A DNA stretch of 64,000 bases from Micromonospora sp. WMMD961. GTDB lineage: Bacteria > Actinomycetota > Actinomycetes > Mycobacteriales > Micromonosporaceae. This document shows positions 32,407 through 40,494 of the stretch, piece by piece. The translations under genes were made by a program, and so were the position numbers. The stretch covers positions 588,501 through 652,500 of the forward strand of contig NZ_JARUBJ010000002.1 of assembly GCF_029626145.1 (NCBI RefSeq). The letters run 5' to 3'. How positions within the stretch are numbered: the stretch's first letter is position 1; each line of letters opens with the position of its first letter. The notes beneath the pieces were generated by a model that was not told the DNA's origin, ran no database searches, and saw only the letters and a list, made by a program, of their open reading frames with translations.

Positions 32407-33564
32407 ATGACCGCCCCGACACCCGCGACACCGCCGGCCGGGGCGTCACCCTCGTCCCGGTCCGGCGTGTTGCCCTCCGGTGATTCCAGGCCCGGCGCAC
32501 TGCCGCGCGAGAGGCCCCGGCCCGCCGGGATGCGCAAGCGTTGGCTGGTCGCCGGGGTGTTCGCGGTGCTCGTCGCGCTCGTCGCCGGTGTGTCGCTCGG
32601 CCCGGTCAGCCTGCCCGCCGGCAGCGTCGCCGCCGAGCTGCTCAACCTGATCCCGGGCGTCCGCCTCGACAGCGGGCTGTCCGAGCGGGAGATCGCGATC
32701 GTCACCGAGTTGCGACTGCCCCGGGTCGTACTGGCCCTGCTCGTCGGCGGCCTGCTCGCCCTCGCCGGCGGCTGCTACCAGGGCGTGTTCCGCAACCCGC
32801 TCGCCGACCCGTACCTCCTGGGAGTGGCTGCCGGTGCCGGCCTCGCGGTCACGGCGGTGATCGCCCTCGGCGGCGCCGGCCGGGAGGGCGCGATCTCCGG
32901 GCTGCCGATGACCATCCCGTTGGCCGCGTTCGCCGGTTCGCTGCTCGCCGTGGCGATGACCTACGTTCTCGGCGCGGGCGGAGGGCGCAGCAACTCACCG
33001 GCGATGCTGATCCTGGCCGGGGTGGCGGTCTCCGCGTTCCTCTCCGCCGGGCAGACGTACCTGCTGCAGAAGCACGCCGACAGCATCCAGCCGGTCTACT
33101 CCTGGCTACTCGGTCGGCTCGCCACCGCCGGCTGGCACGACGTGCTGCTGGTGCTGCCGTACGCCGCGCTGACCACGGTGGTGGTGCTGCTGCACCGCCG
33201 CGAGCTGGACGTCCTGGCGGTGGGCGACGACGAGGCGAAGAGTCTGGGCCTGCACCCGCAGCGCACCCGTTACCTGTTGATCGCCGCCGCCTCCCTGGGT
33301 ACCGCGGCGGCGGTCTCCGCGACCGGCCTGATCGGTTTCGTCGGCATCATCGTGCCGCACACCGTCCGGCTGCTCGCCGGGTCGAGCTACCGGGTGATCC
33401 TGCCGCTGTCACTGCTGTTCGGCGGAGCGTTCCTGGCCCTGACCGACGTGGTGGCCCGCACCGCCGCCGCTCCGACCGAGGTGCCGATCGGAGTGGTGAC
33501 CGCCCTGCTGGGCGGCCCGTTCTTCGTGATCGTGCTGCGTACCGCCCGGCGGGTGCTCACGTGA
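32407..33564 (+). CDS. btuC: Cobalamin ABC transporter permease (BtuC/FecCD family)
   Basis: 385 aa with an unusually long 45-residue Pro-rich cytoplasmic N terminus, then about ten membrane helices. Family motifs: ELRLPRVVLALLVGGLLALAGGCYQGVFRNPLADPYLLGVAAGAG near residues 100-145, and GLIGFVGIIVPHTVRLL near residue 310 (coupling helix region). It forms the membrane channel with the adjacent ATPase. Its last codons overlap the ATPase start by four bases. Confidence 0.9.
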   Translation: MTAPTPATPPAGASPSSRSGVLPSGDSRPGALPRERPRPAGMRKRWLVAGVFAVLVALVAGVSLGPVSLPAGSVAAELLNLIPGVRLDSGLSEREIAIVTELRLPRVVLALLVGGLLALAGGCYQGVFRNPLADPYLLGVAAGAGLAVTAVIALGGAGREGAISGLPMTIPLAAFAGSLLAVAMTYVLGAGGGRSNSPAMLILAGVAVSAFLSAGQTYLLQKHADSIQPVYSWLLGRLATAGWHDVLLVLPYAALTTVVVLLHRRELDVLAVGDDEAKSLGLHPQRTRYLLIAAASLGTAAAVSATGLIGFVGIIVPHTVRLLAGSSYRVILPLSLLFGGAFLALTDVVARTAAAPTEVPIGVVTALLGGPFFVIVLRTARRVLT

Positions 33565-34496
33565 GCCGTGAGCCCGCTGCCGGCCCGTCCGTTGCCGGAC
33601 CACCCCCTGCTGGCTCGCCCGCCGCGGATTCGTCGGTCGCCGGTTCGTCCGACGGCGTGCCGGCCGTCGAGGTGCGTGGGTTGCACGTCCACCTCGGCGG
33701 CACGCCGATCCTGGCCGGCGTCGACCTCACCGTCGCCGTGGGCGAATGGGTCACCGTGATCGGCCCGAACGGCGCCGGTAAGTCGACCCTGTTGCGCGCC
33801 GTCGGTGGCCTGCTGCCCGCGCCGGACGCGATCACCCTCTTCGGTACGCCGAGCACGGCGCTGCGCCGCCGGGACCGCGCCCGGGTGGTGGCCACGGTGG
33901 CACAGTCCCCGGTGGTGCCGCCCGGCATGTCGGTGCTGGACTACGTGCTGCTCGGTCGCACCCCGTACATCCCGACGTTGGGCCGGGAGTCGACCGCCGA
34001 CCTCGACGCCGTGCACGAGGTGCTCGGGCGGCTGGACCTCACCGCCTTCCACCGTCGCGAGCTGGCCACCCTCTCCGGCGGCGAGCGGCAGCGGGTGTTC
34101 CTCGCCCGGGCGCTCGCCCAGGGCGCGACACTGCTGCTGCTCGACGAGCCGACCAGCGCACTCGACATCGGTCACCAGCAGGAGGTGCTGGAACTCGTCG
34201 ACCAGCTACGCCGTGAGCACGGCCTGACCGTCCTCGCCACGATGCACGACCTCTCCGTGGCCGGCGAGTACGCCGACCGGATGGTGATGCTCGCCAGCGG
34301 CCAGGTGGTGGCCGCCGGGACTCCCTCCGAGGTGCTGACCGAACACCTGCTCGCCACCCACTACCGGGCCAGCGTCCGGGTGGTCCCCGGCGCGCACGGC
34401 CCCCTGGTGGTTCCCGTCCGGCCCGGCCCCCGCGGGGCTCGTGGGTCAGGGGCCGAGGTCGATGACGGAGAAGAGGGCGCCCTGGGGGTCGCGTAG
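33561..34496 (+). CDS. btuD: Cobalamin ABC transporter ATP-binding protein
   Basis: 311 aa from GTG in a GTGA overlap with the permease gene. The ATPase motifs are complete: Walker A GPNGAGKST, Q-loop ATVAQSPVVPPGMS, signature LSGGERQRVFLARAL, Walker B LLLLDEPTSALD, and the switch His in TMHDLSVAGEYADRM. The first 30 residues are a low-complexity Pro/Ser/Ala extension. The 3' end runs 51 bases into the convergent VOC gene, so the two transcripts overlap. Confidence 0.9.
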   Translation: MSREPAAGPSVAGPPPAGSPAADSSVAGSSDGVPAVEVRGLHVHLGGTPILAGVDLTVAVGEWVTVIGPNGAGKSTLLRAVGGLLPAPDAITLFGTPSTALRRRDRARVVATVAQSPVVPPGMSVLDYVLLGRTPYIPTLGRESTADLDAVHEVLGRLDLTAFHRRELATLSGGERQRVFLARALAQGATLLLLDEPTSALDIGHQQEVLELVDQLRREHGLTVLATMHDLSVAGEYADRMVMLASGQVVAAGTPSEVLTEHLLATHYRASVRVVPGAHGPLVVPVRPGPRGARGSGAEVDDGEEGALGVA

Positions 34497-35210
34497 GGCG
34501 GCGAACCGGCCTGCCGGGATGTCGCGGGGCGGGACCAGGATCGTGCCGCCCAGCTCGGAGGCGCGGGCCGCGGCGGCGTCCGCGTCGGTCACCGCGAAGT
34601 ACACCGTCCAGTACGCGGGCAGGTCGGCCGGGAAGTCGTCGGCCAGCGGCGGCATCATTCCGGCGACGATCTGTGTCCCGAGCCGCCAGCCGGTGTAGGT
34701 CATGGGACCCACCGCCTGGTCGTCCGGTTGCCAGCCGAACACCAGCTCGTAGAAGACCTTCGCGCCCTCCGGGTCGGGGGTGACAAGTTCGTTCCAGCTC
34801 ATCGCGCCCGGCACGTTGAACACTTCGGCACCGCTCATCGTCAGCGGCTGCCAGACGCTGAAGGTGGCGCCGGCCGGGTCGGCGAAGACGGCCATCCAGC
34901 CTCGGTCGAAGACCTCGAACGGCGGCACGACGACCTGCCCGCCGGCCCGTTCGACCCGTCCGGCGACCAGCTGCGCGTCGTCGGTCGCGACGTACGTCGA
35001 CCAGATCGGCACCTGGTCGGGGATCGCTGGCGGCCCGGCTCCGGCGACCGGCTTGCCGTCGAGCAGGAAGACCGTGTAACCGCCCGCCTCGGGCTCCGGC
35101 GTCACCCGGCCGGTCCAACCGAACAGCTCCGGGTAGAAGCGTCGCGCGTCGCCCAGGTCCGGGGTGGCCAGGTCGGCCCAGCAGGGCGTACCCGGCGGGA
35201 CGGTGCTCAC
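34446..35210 (-). CDS. VOC (glyoxalase/bleomycin-resistance fold) family protein, two domains
   Basis: 254 aa from GTG at 35210 (GAGAGGGG upstream). Two consecutive VOC half-modules: residues about 5-125 (PGTPCWADLATPDLGDARRF, then PFEVFDRGWMAVFADPAGATFSVWQ) and 130-254 (MSWNELVTPDPEGAKVFYELVFGW, then GRFAALRDPQGALFSVIDLG). The paired domains should make one pseudo-dimeric fold. Metal-binding and activity are not certain. The family includes dioxygenases, isomerases and drug-binding resistance proteins. Convergent and overlapping with btuD. Confidence 0.88.
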   Translation of the reverse strand: MSTVPPGTPCWADLATPDLGDARRFYPELFGWTGRVTPEPEAGGYTVFLLDGKPVAGAGPPAIPDQVPIWSTYVATDDAQLVAGRVERAGGQVVVPPFEVFDRGWMAVFADPAGATFSVWQPLTMSGAEVFNVPGAMSWNELVTPDPEGAKVFYELVFGWQPDDQAVGPMTYTGWRLGTQIVAGMMPPLADDFPADLPAYWTVYFAVTDADAAAARASELGGTILVPPRDIPAGRFAALRDPQGALFSVIDLGP

Positions 35211-35305
35211 GTCAAGACCCCTCTCGGCCGGGGGCGACCATTGCGGCCCCCTGCCGGAATCCTGGCACCGTCCCGCCGCAGCCCGGGGCGGAAACGGACG
35301 AATCG

Positions 35306-36043
35306 TCAGCTGAACCGGCGACCCTCGTCCCGTCGGTACGCCCAGCCGGCCAGCGCGGCGAGCAGCACCACCCAGACGCCGAGCATGATCAGCGCCAGCG
35401 GTTGGACGCGGTAGTCGCCGACCGCCGCCCACATCAGCTCTGCCGCGCCCCGGGTGGGCAGGAACGGGGCGATCGTCTCGATGAACCCGGGCGCGTCGCC
35501 CGGCGCGGAGAGCAGCCCGCCGCCGAACGCGAGCGGCAGGAAGACGACCTGCGCGACGACGATCGCCGCCTTGCTCGGCAGCGAGTAGCCGATGGCCAGG
35601 CCCATCAGCGTGAACGGCACCGAGATCACGGCCACGGTCCCGATGGCCAGTAGAAACGCCGCCGGGGTGGCCTCGGCCGCGGTCAGTGTCGCGCCGATCA
35701 CGACGACCGGGATCAGCGAGAGGTACGTCAGCGCCAGGCCGGCCAGCACGCGGCCGGCGAAGCGGGGTGCCGGCCCGGCCGGCAGGGTCCGGGTGTACGG
35801 GTTCCAGGGTTGGTCGCGGTCCTCGGCGACACCGACGCCGTACTGGAAGATGTTGGCGCTCATCACCGAGAAGGTGACCATCGACGCGGTGGCGAGGGTG
35901 GCGCCGACCGAGTCGTCGCCGGCGAACGGCACCACGAAGAAGATCATGGCGGCGGCCGGGAAGAAGGCGCTCCCGAAGACCGCCACCGGAATCCGGATGA
36001 TCTCCAGGAGTTGGTATCGGGCGTGGACCAGGGCGAGCTGCAC
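35306..36043 (-). CDS. ABC-2 type exporter permease
   Basis: 245 aa from GTG at 36043 (GAGGAGG six bases upstream, overlapping the ATPase stop region). Six predicted membrane helices, first IIRIPVAVFGSAFFPAAAMIFFVVPF. The pattern is typical of ABC-2 (DrrB-like) exporters, with the ATPase encoded immediately upstream. Substrate unknown; such systems export drugs, lipids or teichoic-type compounds. It is the last gene of a four-gene overlapping operon. Confidence 0.85.
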   Translation of the reverse strand: MQLALVHARYQLLEIIRIPVAVFGSAFFPAAAMIFFVVPFAGDDSVGATLATASMVTFSVMSANIFQYGVGVAEDRDQPWNPYTRTLPAGPAPRFAGRVLAGLALTYLSLIPVVVIGATLTAAEATPAAFLLAIGTVAVISVPFTLMGLAIGYSLPSKAAIVVAQVVFLPLAFGGGLLSAPGDAPGFIETIAPFLPTRGAAELMWAAVGDYRVQPLALIMLGVWVVLLAALAGWAYRRDEGRRFS

Positions 36044-36053
36044 GGCGGCCTCC

Positions 36054-36995
36054 TCAGACGGTGGTGGGTCGGCCGCCGGTGCCGGCGGTGGCGGGTCGGT
36101 CCTCGGCGGTGGCCTGGTCGGCGATGGACCTGCCCCCACCGGTGATGGCGAGGAACGCCTCCTCCAGCGAGGTCGGCCGTACCTCCAGGTCGGTGAAGGC
36201 CGTTCCGGCCCGGACCAGCGCTCGGACCAGCTCGTCGGCGTCGGTGGTGAGCAGGTGCAGTCGGCCGTCGACCCGTTCGGTGCGGACGACCCCGGGCAGG
36301 TCGGGCAGGTGGTCGGCGACGAGGCTGACCCGGCGTACGCCGACGATGCCGCGCACGGCGTCCACCGTGTCGTCGGCGAGCACCCGGCCCTGCCCGATCA
36401 CCACCACCCGGTGGGCCAGCGCCTCCACCTCCTCCAGATAGTGGCTGCTCAGCAGCACGGTGCCGCCGTCGTCGTGGAACGCGCGGATCGCCTCCCACAG
36501 GGTGTGCCGGGCGGCCACGTCCAGGCCGGTGGTCGGTTCGTCGAGGAACACCAACCGGGGTCGGCCGACGAACGCCAACGCCACCGCCAGTCGCCGGCGC
36601 TGCCCCCCGGAGAGCCCACCGGTCTGCCGCCGGGCGAGGTCGCCCAGGCCGAACTGGTCGAGCAGCTCGGCGCGGGGTACCGGGTCCGGGTAGTGCGCGG
36701 AGACGAAGTCGACGACCTCGCCGACGCGCAGCGTGCCCGGCAGGCCGGTCTCCTGCGGGGTGACCCCGATCTGTCGTCGGCTCGCCGGGTCGCGGGGGTC
36801 GCGACCGAACAGCTCGACCCGCCCCGAGCTGGGGCGACGCAGGCCGACCAGGAGGTTCATCAGGGTGCTCTTGCCGGCGCCGTTCGGCCCGAGCAGGCCG
36901 ACCAGCTCACCGGCCCGGACTTCGAGGTCGACGCGGTCGAGGGCGAGGACGTCGCCGTACCGGCGGCTGGCCTGGTCGGCGCGGGCGAGGGTCAT
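36054..36995 (-). CDS. ABC-2 type exporter ATP-binding protein
   Basis: 313 aa from ATG at 36995 in an ATGA overlap with the regulator gene. Complete ATPase motifs: Walker A GPNGAGKST, Q-loop GVTPQETGLPG, signature LSGGQRRRLAVAL, Walker B LVFLDEPTTGLD, and SSHYLEEVEALAHR. The C-terminal 80 residues (DLPDLPGVVRTERVDGRLHLL ... TSLEEAFLAITG) are the usual DrrA-like accessory domain. It should drive the permease encoded next. Confidence 0.93.
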   Translation of the reverse strand: MTLARADQASRRYGDVLALDRVDLEVRAGELVGLLGPNGAGKSTLMNLLVGLRRPSSGRVELFGRDPRDPASRRQIGVTPQETGLPGTLRVGEVVDFVSAHYPDPVPRAELLDQFGLGDLARRQTGGLSGGQRRRLAVALAFVGRPRLVFLDEPTTGLDVAARHTLWEAIRAFHDDGGTVLLSSHYLEEVEALAHRVVVIGQGRVLADDTVDAVRGIVGVRRVSLVADHLPDLPGVVRTERVDGRLHLLTTDADELVRALVRAGTAFTDLEVRPTSLEEAFLAITGGGRSIADQATAEDRPATAGTGGRPTTV

Positions 36996-37303
36996 GGCTG
37001 CTCCTTCGACGGAGTGGGGTCGAGCAGGGTGCGGATCGCTTCGGTGTACTCCTCGAACGCCAGCCGGCCTCGTCGGCTGAGCCCGACCAGGGTCGCCGGG
37101 GTGCGTCCACGATGGGTCTTGCTGATCTCCACGTAGCCGGCGTCCTCGAGCTTGCGCAGGTGCACCGAGAGGTTGCCGGCGGTCATCCCGAGCAGCTCCT
37201 GCAGGCGGGGGAACGCGATCTTGTCGCCGACATTGAGAGCGGAGAGGCTGGCCACCACCCGCAGCCGGGCCTGCACGTGGATAACCGGGTCCAGTTCGGT
37301 CAC
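36992..37303 (-). CDS. Winged-helix transcriptional regulator of the ABC exporter operon
   Basis: 103 aa from GTG at 37303, overlapping the previous stop (GTGA). It is a single winged helix: DPVIHVQARLRVVASLSALNVGDKIAFPRLQELLGMTAGNLSVHLRKLEDAGYVEISKTHRGRTPATLVGLSRRGRLAFEEY; this fits the small ArsR/MarR-like group usually placed beside ABC-2 exporters and membrane proteins. It probably represses its own operon through the palindrome at 37952-37968. No sensor domain is present, so ligand or partner sensing must come from elsewhere, perhaps the membrane protein encoded upstream. Confidence 0.88.
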   Translation of the reverse strand: MTELDPVIHVQARLRVVASLSALNVGDKIAFPRLQELLGMTAGNLSVHLRKLEDAGYVEISKTHRGRTPATLVGLSRRGRLAFEEYTEAIRTLLDPTPSKEQP

Positions 37304-37944
37304 GGCTGCTGTCGCTGTCGCTGTCGCCGCCGGGCCAGCGCGCCGGCCACCAGCATTGCGCCGCCGCCAGCCACCGACACGACAAGTGCGTGCCAGCCGG
37401 GCCCGGCGAACACGCCGGCCAGGTTGATCACGCTGATCCAGACGCCCAGCCGGAACAGGTCCCGGTCCAGCCAGATCGCCCCGCCGGCCATGTGCAACGC
37501 GCCGGTCAGCCCGACTGCCGTCGCCGACCAGAGCAGCGCCGCCAGGTCGTGCGGCAGGTGCTCGGAGACCTGGCCGAGCCCCGCGTAGACGCTCACCGGA
37601 CCGAGCGCCCAGGCGCACCCGTACCAGCGACCACGCCGCGCGGACTCTCCGCTGACCTGGCCGTAGGCCCGGACGCTGGCGACCGCCTGGACCGCTGCGG
37701 CGGCCAGGAGCAGTGCGAAGAGAACGGTCAGCGGTAGCCAGCTCGGCAGCGGGAGCAACTCCTTCTCGCCGGGGGAGAACCGCAGGAAGAAGAGCCCGAA
37801 GCCGACCAACCAGGCGACTCCCCAGGGCCAGTAGAGCAGGCGGACGTCGGGGTCGAGTCGACGCGCTGTCGCGGACCGCTGGTCCTGGATCAGCCGCAGC
37901 GCGGCCGCCGCGTCGGTGGGTGGGAGTTCGTCGTCTAGATCCAC
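37300..37944 (-). CDS. Membrane protein, first gene of the ABC exporter operon
   Basis: 214 aa from GTG at 37944; a TTG at 37965 would lie inside the operator-like palindrome, so the later start is preferred. Five or six hydrophobic segments, for example PWGVAWLVGFGLFFLRF, WLPLTVLFALLLAAAAVQAVASV and WHALVVSVAGGGAMLVAGAL, ending with RRRQRQRQQ. I do not recognise a named family; similar proteins precede winged-helix/ABC cassettes in other actinobacteria. A sensory or regulatory role is inference from the operon. Confidence 0.72.
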   Translation of the reverse strand: MDLDDELPPTDAAAALRLIQDQRSATARRLDPDVRLLYWPWGVAWLVGFGLFFLRFSPGEKELLPLPSWLPLTVLFALLLAAAAVQAVASVRAYGQVSGESARRGRWYGCAWALGPVSVYAGLGQVSEHLPHDLAALLWSATAVGLTGALHMAGGAIWLDRDLFRLGVWISVINLAGVFAGPGWHALVVSVAGGGAMLVAGALARRRQRQRQQP

Positions 37945-37951
37945 GCAAACT

Positions 37952-37968
37952 ACTTTACGATACAAAGT
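37952..37968. promoter_or_regulatory. Operator candidate of the winged-helix regulator
   Basis: ACTTTACGATACAAAGT is an inverted repeat (ACTTT, seven-base centre, AAAGT) eight bases upstream of the GTG start at 37944. It is AT-rich for the genome and at the position of a core promoter, so binding would block transcription of the four-gene operon. Confidence 0.55.
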
Positions 37969-38079
37969 CCAGCCCCGGTGACCCCGACGATGCGGGCGGG
38001 GTCACCGAGCGCGGCGGGCAGTGCTTATGGTGGGGAGTCGCGGGGGTTGATCCGTCGCACAGGACACAGGGGAGGGTCC

Positions 38080-38484
38080 GTGTCGAGCCCGAGCAGTGAG
38101 CTGGAGGTCCAGCCGGAGGCGCTGACGGCGTTCGCCAAGGCGTCCACCGACCGGGCGGCGCGCTTTCGCGAGTTGCACCGCTCGTTCGGCGAAGGGCACG
38201 TGCCCCGGCACGCGTTCGGGGTGATGCCGGCGTCCTTCAGCCTCGCGGCGGCGTACGCCGAGCAGTTCGAGGCGTGCCTGCAAGGGCTGGCCGACGGCGC
38301 CGAGGTGATGGCGGACATCGCCGAAGGGCTCGACGACACCGCCGGCGCCTACACCGGCACCGACGTGGCCAACACCGACATGTTCGTGCCCGGCCGCCCG
38401 GCCGCTCCCGACGTCATCGCACCAGGCCCCTGGTCGTCGGGCACCTCGTCTCCCGGCGGCACGACCGGGCAGGTGCCGGCATGA
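38080..38484 (+). CDS. EspC-like type VII secretion-associated protein
   Basis: 134 aa from GTG at 38080 (GGGGAGG upstream). The helical body LEVQPEALTAFAKASTDRAARFRELHRSF ... MPASFSLAAAYAEQFEACLQGLADGAEVMADIAEGLDDTAGAYTGTDVAN resembles the EspC/PE-like family of small helical hairpins secreted or handled by type VII systems. The last 30 residues are Pro/Gly-rich. It overlaps the next gene by four bases. No core ESX genes (EccC and others) are in the window. Confidence 0.65.
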   Translation: MSSPSSELEVQPEALTAFAKASTDRAARFRELHRSFGEGHVPRHAFGVMPASFSLAAAYAEQFEACLQGLADGAEVMADIAEGLDDTAGAYTGTDVANTDMFVPGRPAAPDVIAPGPWSSGTSSPGGTTGQVPA

Positions 38485-39407
38485 GCACCGAGGCGTTGAC
38501 GCGCAACAAGACCTACTTCGAGCAGATCGTGTCCGGCACCCCCGACCCGTTCAAGCCGCTGTCCAACGCGGTGCTCTGGCCCTTCGAGCAGCTCCTCGAA
38601 CTCGTCGCCGGCGAGCCGGACGATTTGATGCGCGCCGCTCAGCTCTGCCTCGACACCGGCGCGGCGGTCCGTGAGATCGCCGGTGAGCAGATCCAGCACC
38701 GGGCCCGTCTGCGGGGGGCCTGGTCGGGTGACGCCGCCGAGAGCTTCCACGCCTCGATGGAGTCGGTGGAGGAAGCCATCGAGGAACTGGCCAAGGGGTT
38801 GGACGGCACCAAGGAGGTGCTGGTCGACGCCGCCAACGCCGCAGTGGACGCGTTCAACCTGCTGGTCGAGCTGATCCTCGAGTTCCTGCTCTGGTTCCTC
38901 ACCGAGGTGATCATCGCGGCAGTGGCGGCGGCGTTGAGCGCCGGGATCTCGCTCGCGGCGACGGTCGTCCGGGTGTTGGCGCGGCTCGCCACCACCGTCG
39001 GACGGATGGTCAAGATCGTCGCCCGGTTCGCCGAGATCCTGACGAAGCTGGCCACCAAGATGCAGAAGGTCGCCGAGCTGCTGATGAGGTACCGTCGCGC
39101 GGTCCTGGAGATCCGCAAGGCGAAGAAGGCGTACAAGGTGTGGAACAAGTCCGGTTGGACGGCCGAGGGCAGGGCGTTCCAGATCGAGAAGTTCAAGACG
39201 CTCTTCCCGGGCAAATTCGTGATCAACCAGGTGTCCCCGGTCAACGTCCCCGGGATCGGCGGCGCCCTTTTGGACACCGGCGTCGGCCTGCACGACATCT
39301 CCGACGGCACGAAGGACCGCAACTACCTGGTGGACGGCACGTACCGCGAGGATCTGGGCCCCTACACCAAGGGCGTGCAGAATGTCTTCGACTCCATCCT
39401 GACCTGA
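38481..39407 (+). CDS. WXG100-like protein with hydrophobic middle, putative type VII substrate
   Basis: 308 aa. Residues about 50-115 look like a WXG100 helical hairpin, with the turn motif AWSGDAAESF. Residues 125-180 are strongly hydrophobic (LLVELILEFLLWFLTEVIIAAVAAAL ... LAATVVRVLARL), and the C-terminal 120 residues are basic then globular (KVWNKSGWTAEGRAFQIEKF ... GVGLHDISDGTKDRNYLVDG). The layout, N-terminal secretion module, membrane-inserting segment, C-terminal domain, is that of type VII effectors, but no known toxin domain is recognised. The two flanking genes could be chaperone and partner. Starts by ATGA overlap with the EspC-like gene. Confidence 0.65.
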   Translation: MSTEALTRNKTYFEQIVSGTPDPFKPLSNAVLWPFEQLLELVAGEPDDLMRAAQLCLDTGAAVREIAGEQIQHRARLRGAWSGDAAESFHASMESVEEAIEELAKGLDGTKEVLVDAANAAVDAFNLLVELILEFLLWFLTEVIIAAVAAALSAGISLAATVVRVLARLATTVGRMVKIVARFAEILTKLATKMQKVAELLMRYRRAVLEIRKAKKAYKVWNKSGWTAEGRAFQIEKFKTLFPGKFVINQVSPVNVPGIGGALLDTGVGLHDISDGTKDRNYLVDGTYREDLGPYTKGVQNVFDSILT

Positions 39408-39417
39408 GGGGACCGAC

Positions 39418-39819
39418 ATGACCTTTCCCGGTCTGGACCGCATCGAGGCGCTGGCTCGCAACCTGGACAGCTGGCAGCGTGAGCTGGCCGGAAGGATGAC
39501 CGAGCTGGAAGACAGCAGCGCCGAGGGCGTGAGCGACTCCGGCCTGGTCCGGGTCACCGCTGCGGCGGACGGCACGATCGTCTCGACCGAGGTGAACGCC
39601 CGGGCGATGCGCCTCGACTCGTACACCCTGGCCGAGGAGTTCACCGCCGCCGCCAAGCGCGCCCAGGAGGCAGCCGCCGCCCGGGTCCGCGAACTGGTCG
39701 GCGAGGTGATGGCCGACGCGCCCGGCAGCGGTCGATCAGCCGGAGGCCGTCGGCCGGCCGAGAGCAGTCGGCCGGCCGCCGGCAGCCAGGTGCCCGACGA
39801 CCGCCCGGATTGGTACTGA
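39418..39819 (+). CDS. YbaB/EbfC-family nucleoid-associated protein, EspL-like
   Basis: 133 aa. The core LVRVTAAADGTIVSTEVNARAMRLDSYTLAEEFTAAAKRAQEAAAARVRELVGEVM matches the YbaB/EbfC fold (tweezer-like dimer). The classical member sits beside dnaX and recR; copies inside type VII loci, like mycobacterial EspL, are thought to act as chaperones or regulators of ESX substrates. The location right after a WXG-like gene supports the second role. Confidence 0.72.
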   Translation: MTFPGLDRIEALARNLDSWQRELAGRMTELEDSSAEGVSDSGLVRVTAAADGTIVSTEVNARAMRLDSYTLAEEFTAAAKRAQEAAAARVRELVGEVMADAPGSGRSAGGRRPAESSRPAAGSQVPDDRPDWY

Positions 39820-39823
39820 TCCG

Positions 39824-40435
39824 GTGACCGACAACAACTACCAGGCACGACTCAGCCAACTCGTCGAGCCGGGCGAACGGCTGCTCGCCATCGCGAAGAC
39901 GGAGATCGCTCAGGGTGCCCGACCGGCAGAGATGCCCGTCACCGGGAGCCCGGAGCCGTCCAGCGGCGGTCGTGGCGGCATCCTCGCCAGCGGGCTGCTC
40001 AGCCTGATCTCGCCGCTGATCTCCTTCTCGGCTGGGGACCGGCTCGTCGACCACGTCTTCTACGGAGTGGCCGGTCGGGGGCCTGTGGGTTCGGCCGCGT
40101 CCACCCTGCAACACTCCCGACGCCCAGTGCCCCCGGCGACCACTGTCGAGGACACCATCCTCGCCGTCACCGACCGACGGTTGCTGGTGTGCGCCTCCGG
40201 GCCGATGAAGCTCTGGTCCAGTCAGGCCGACGACGAGAGGGCGGCAGCCCAGACCCGGGTGGTCTGGTCGACGCCCCGTACCGCCGTGGCCAACGCCTGG
40301 GTCGGCTGGCACCGGCTCAACCCCAAGCGACTCCGGATCAGGTTCACCGACGGGTCCTGGTTGGCGTTCATCGTGCCGATCGCCGAGTCCGGCAAGCCGT
40401 TGCGCGAGATCGCCGCAGCCCTCACCGACCGCTGA
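39824..40435 (+). CDS. Unknown protein, last gene of the type VII-like cassette
   Basis: 203 aa, GTG start four bases after the YbaB-like stop. The N-terminal half is polar with a hydrophobic segment GGILASGLLSLISPLISFSAGD. The C-terminal half has alternating strands (DTILAVTDRRLLVCASGPMKLW ... RLRIRFTDGSWLAFIVPIAE) like a PH-type barrel, as often seen in proteins tested for lipid or protein binding. No catalytic motif. It could be the immunity protein, chaperone or regulator of the cassette; the data do not decide. Confidence 0.7.
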   Translation: MTDNNYQARLSQLVEPGERLLAIAKTEIAQGARPAEMPVTGSPEPSSGGRGGILASGLLSLISPLISFSAGDRLVDHVFYGVAGRGPVGSAASTLQHSRRPVPPATTVEDTILAVTDRRLLVCASGPMKLWSSQADDERAAAQTRVVWSTPRTAVANAWVGWHRLNPKRLRIRFTDGSWLAFIVPIAESGKPLREIAAALTDR

Positions 40436-40494
40436 GCGACGCCGACCCGCCCTGGCGCGTCCGTCTCGGCTGGCCTCCGTCGGTGGCTGCCTGC

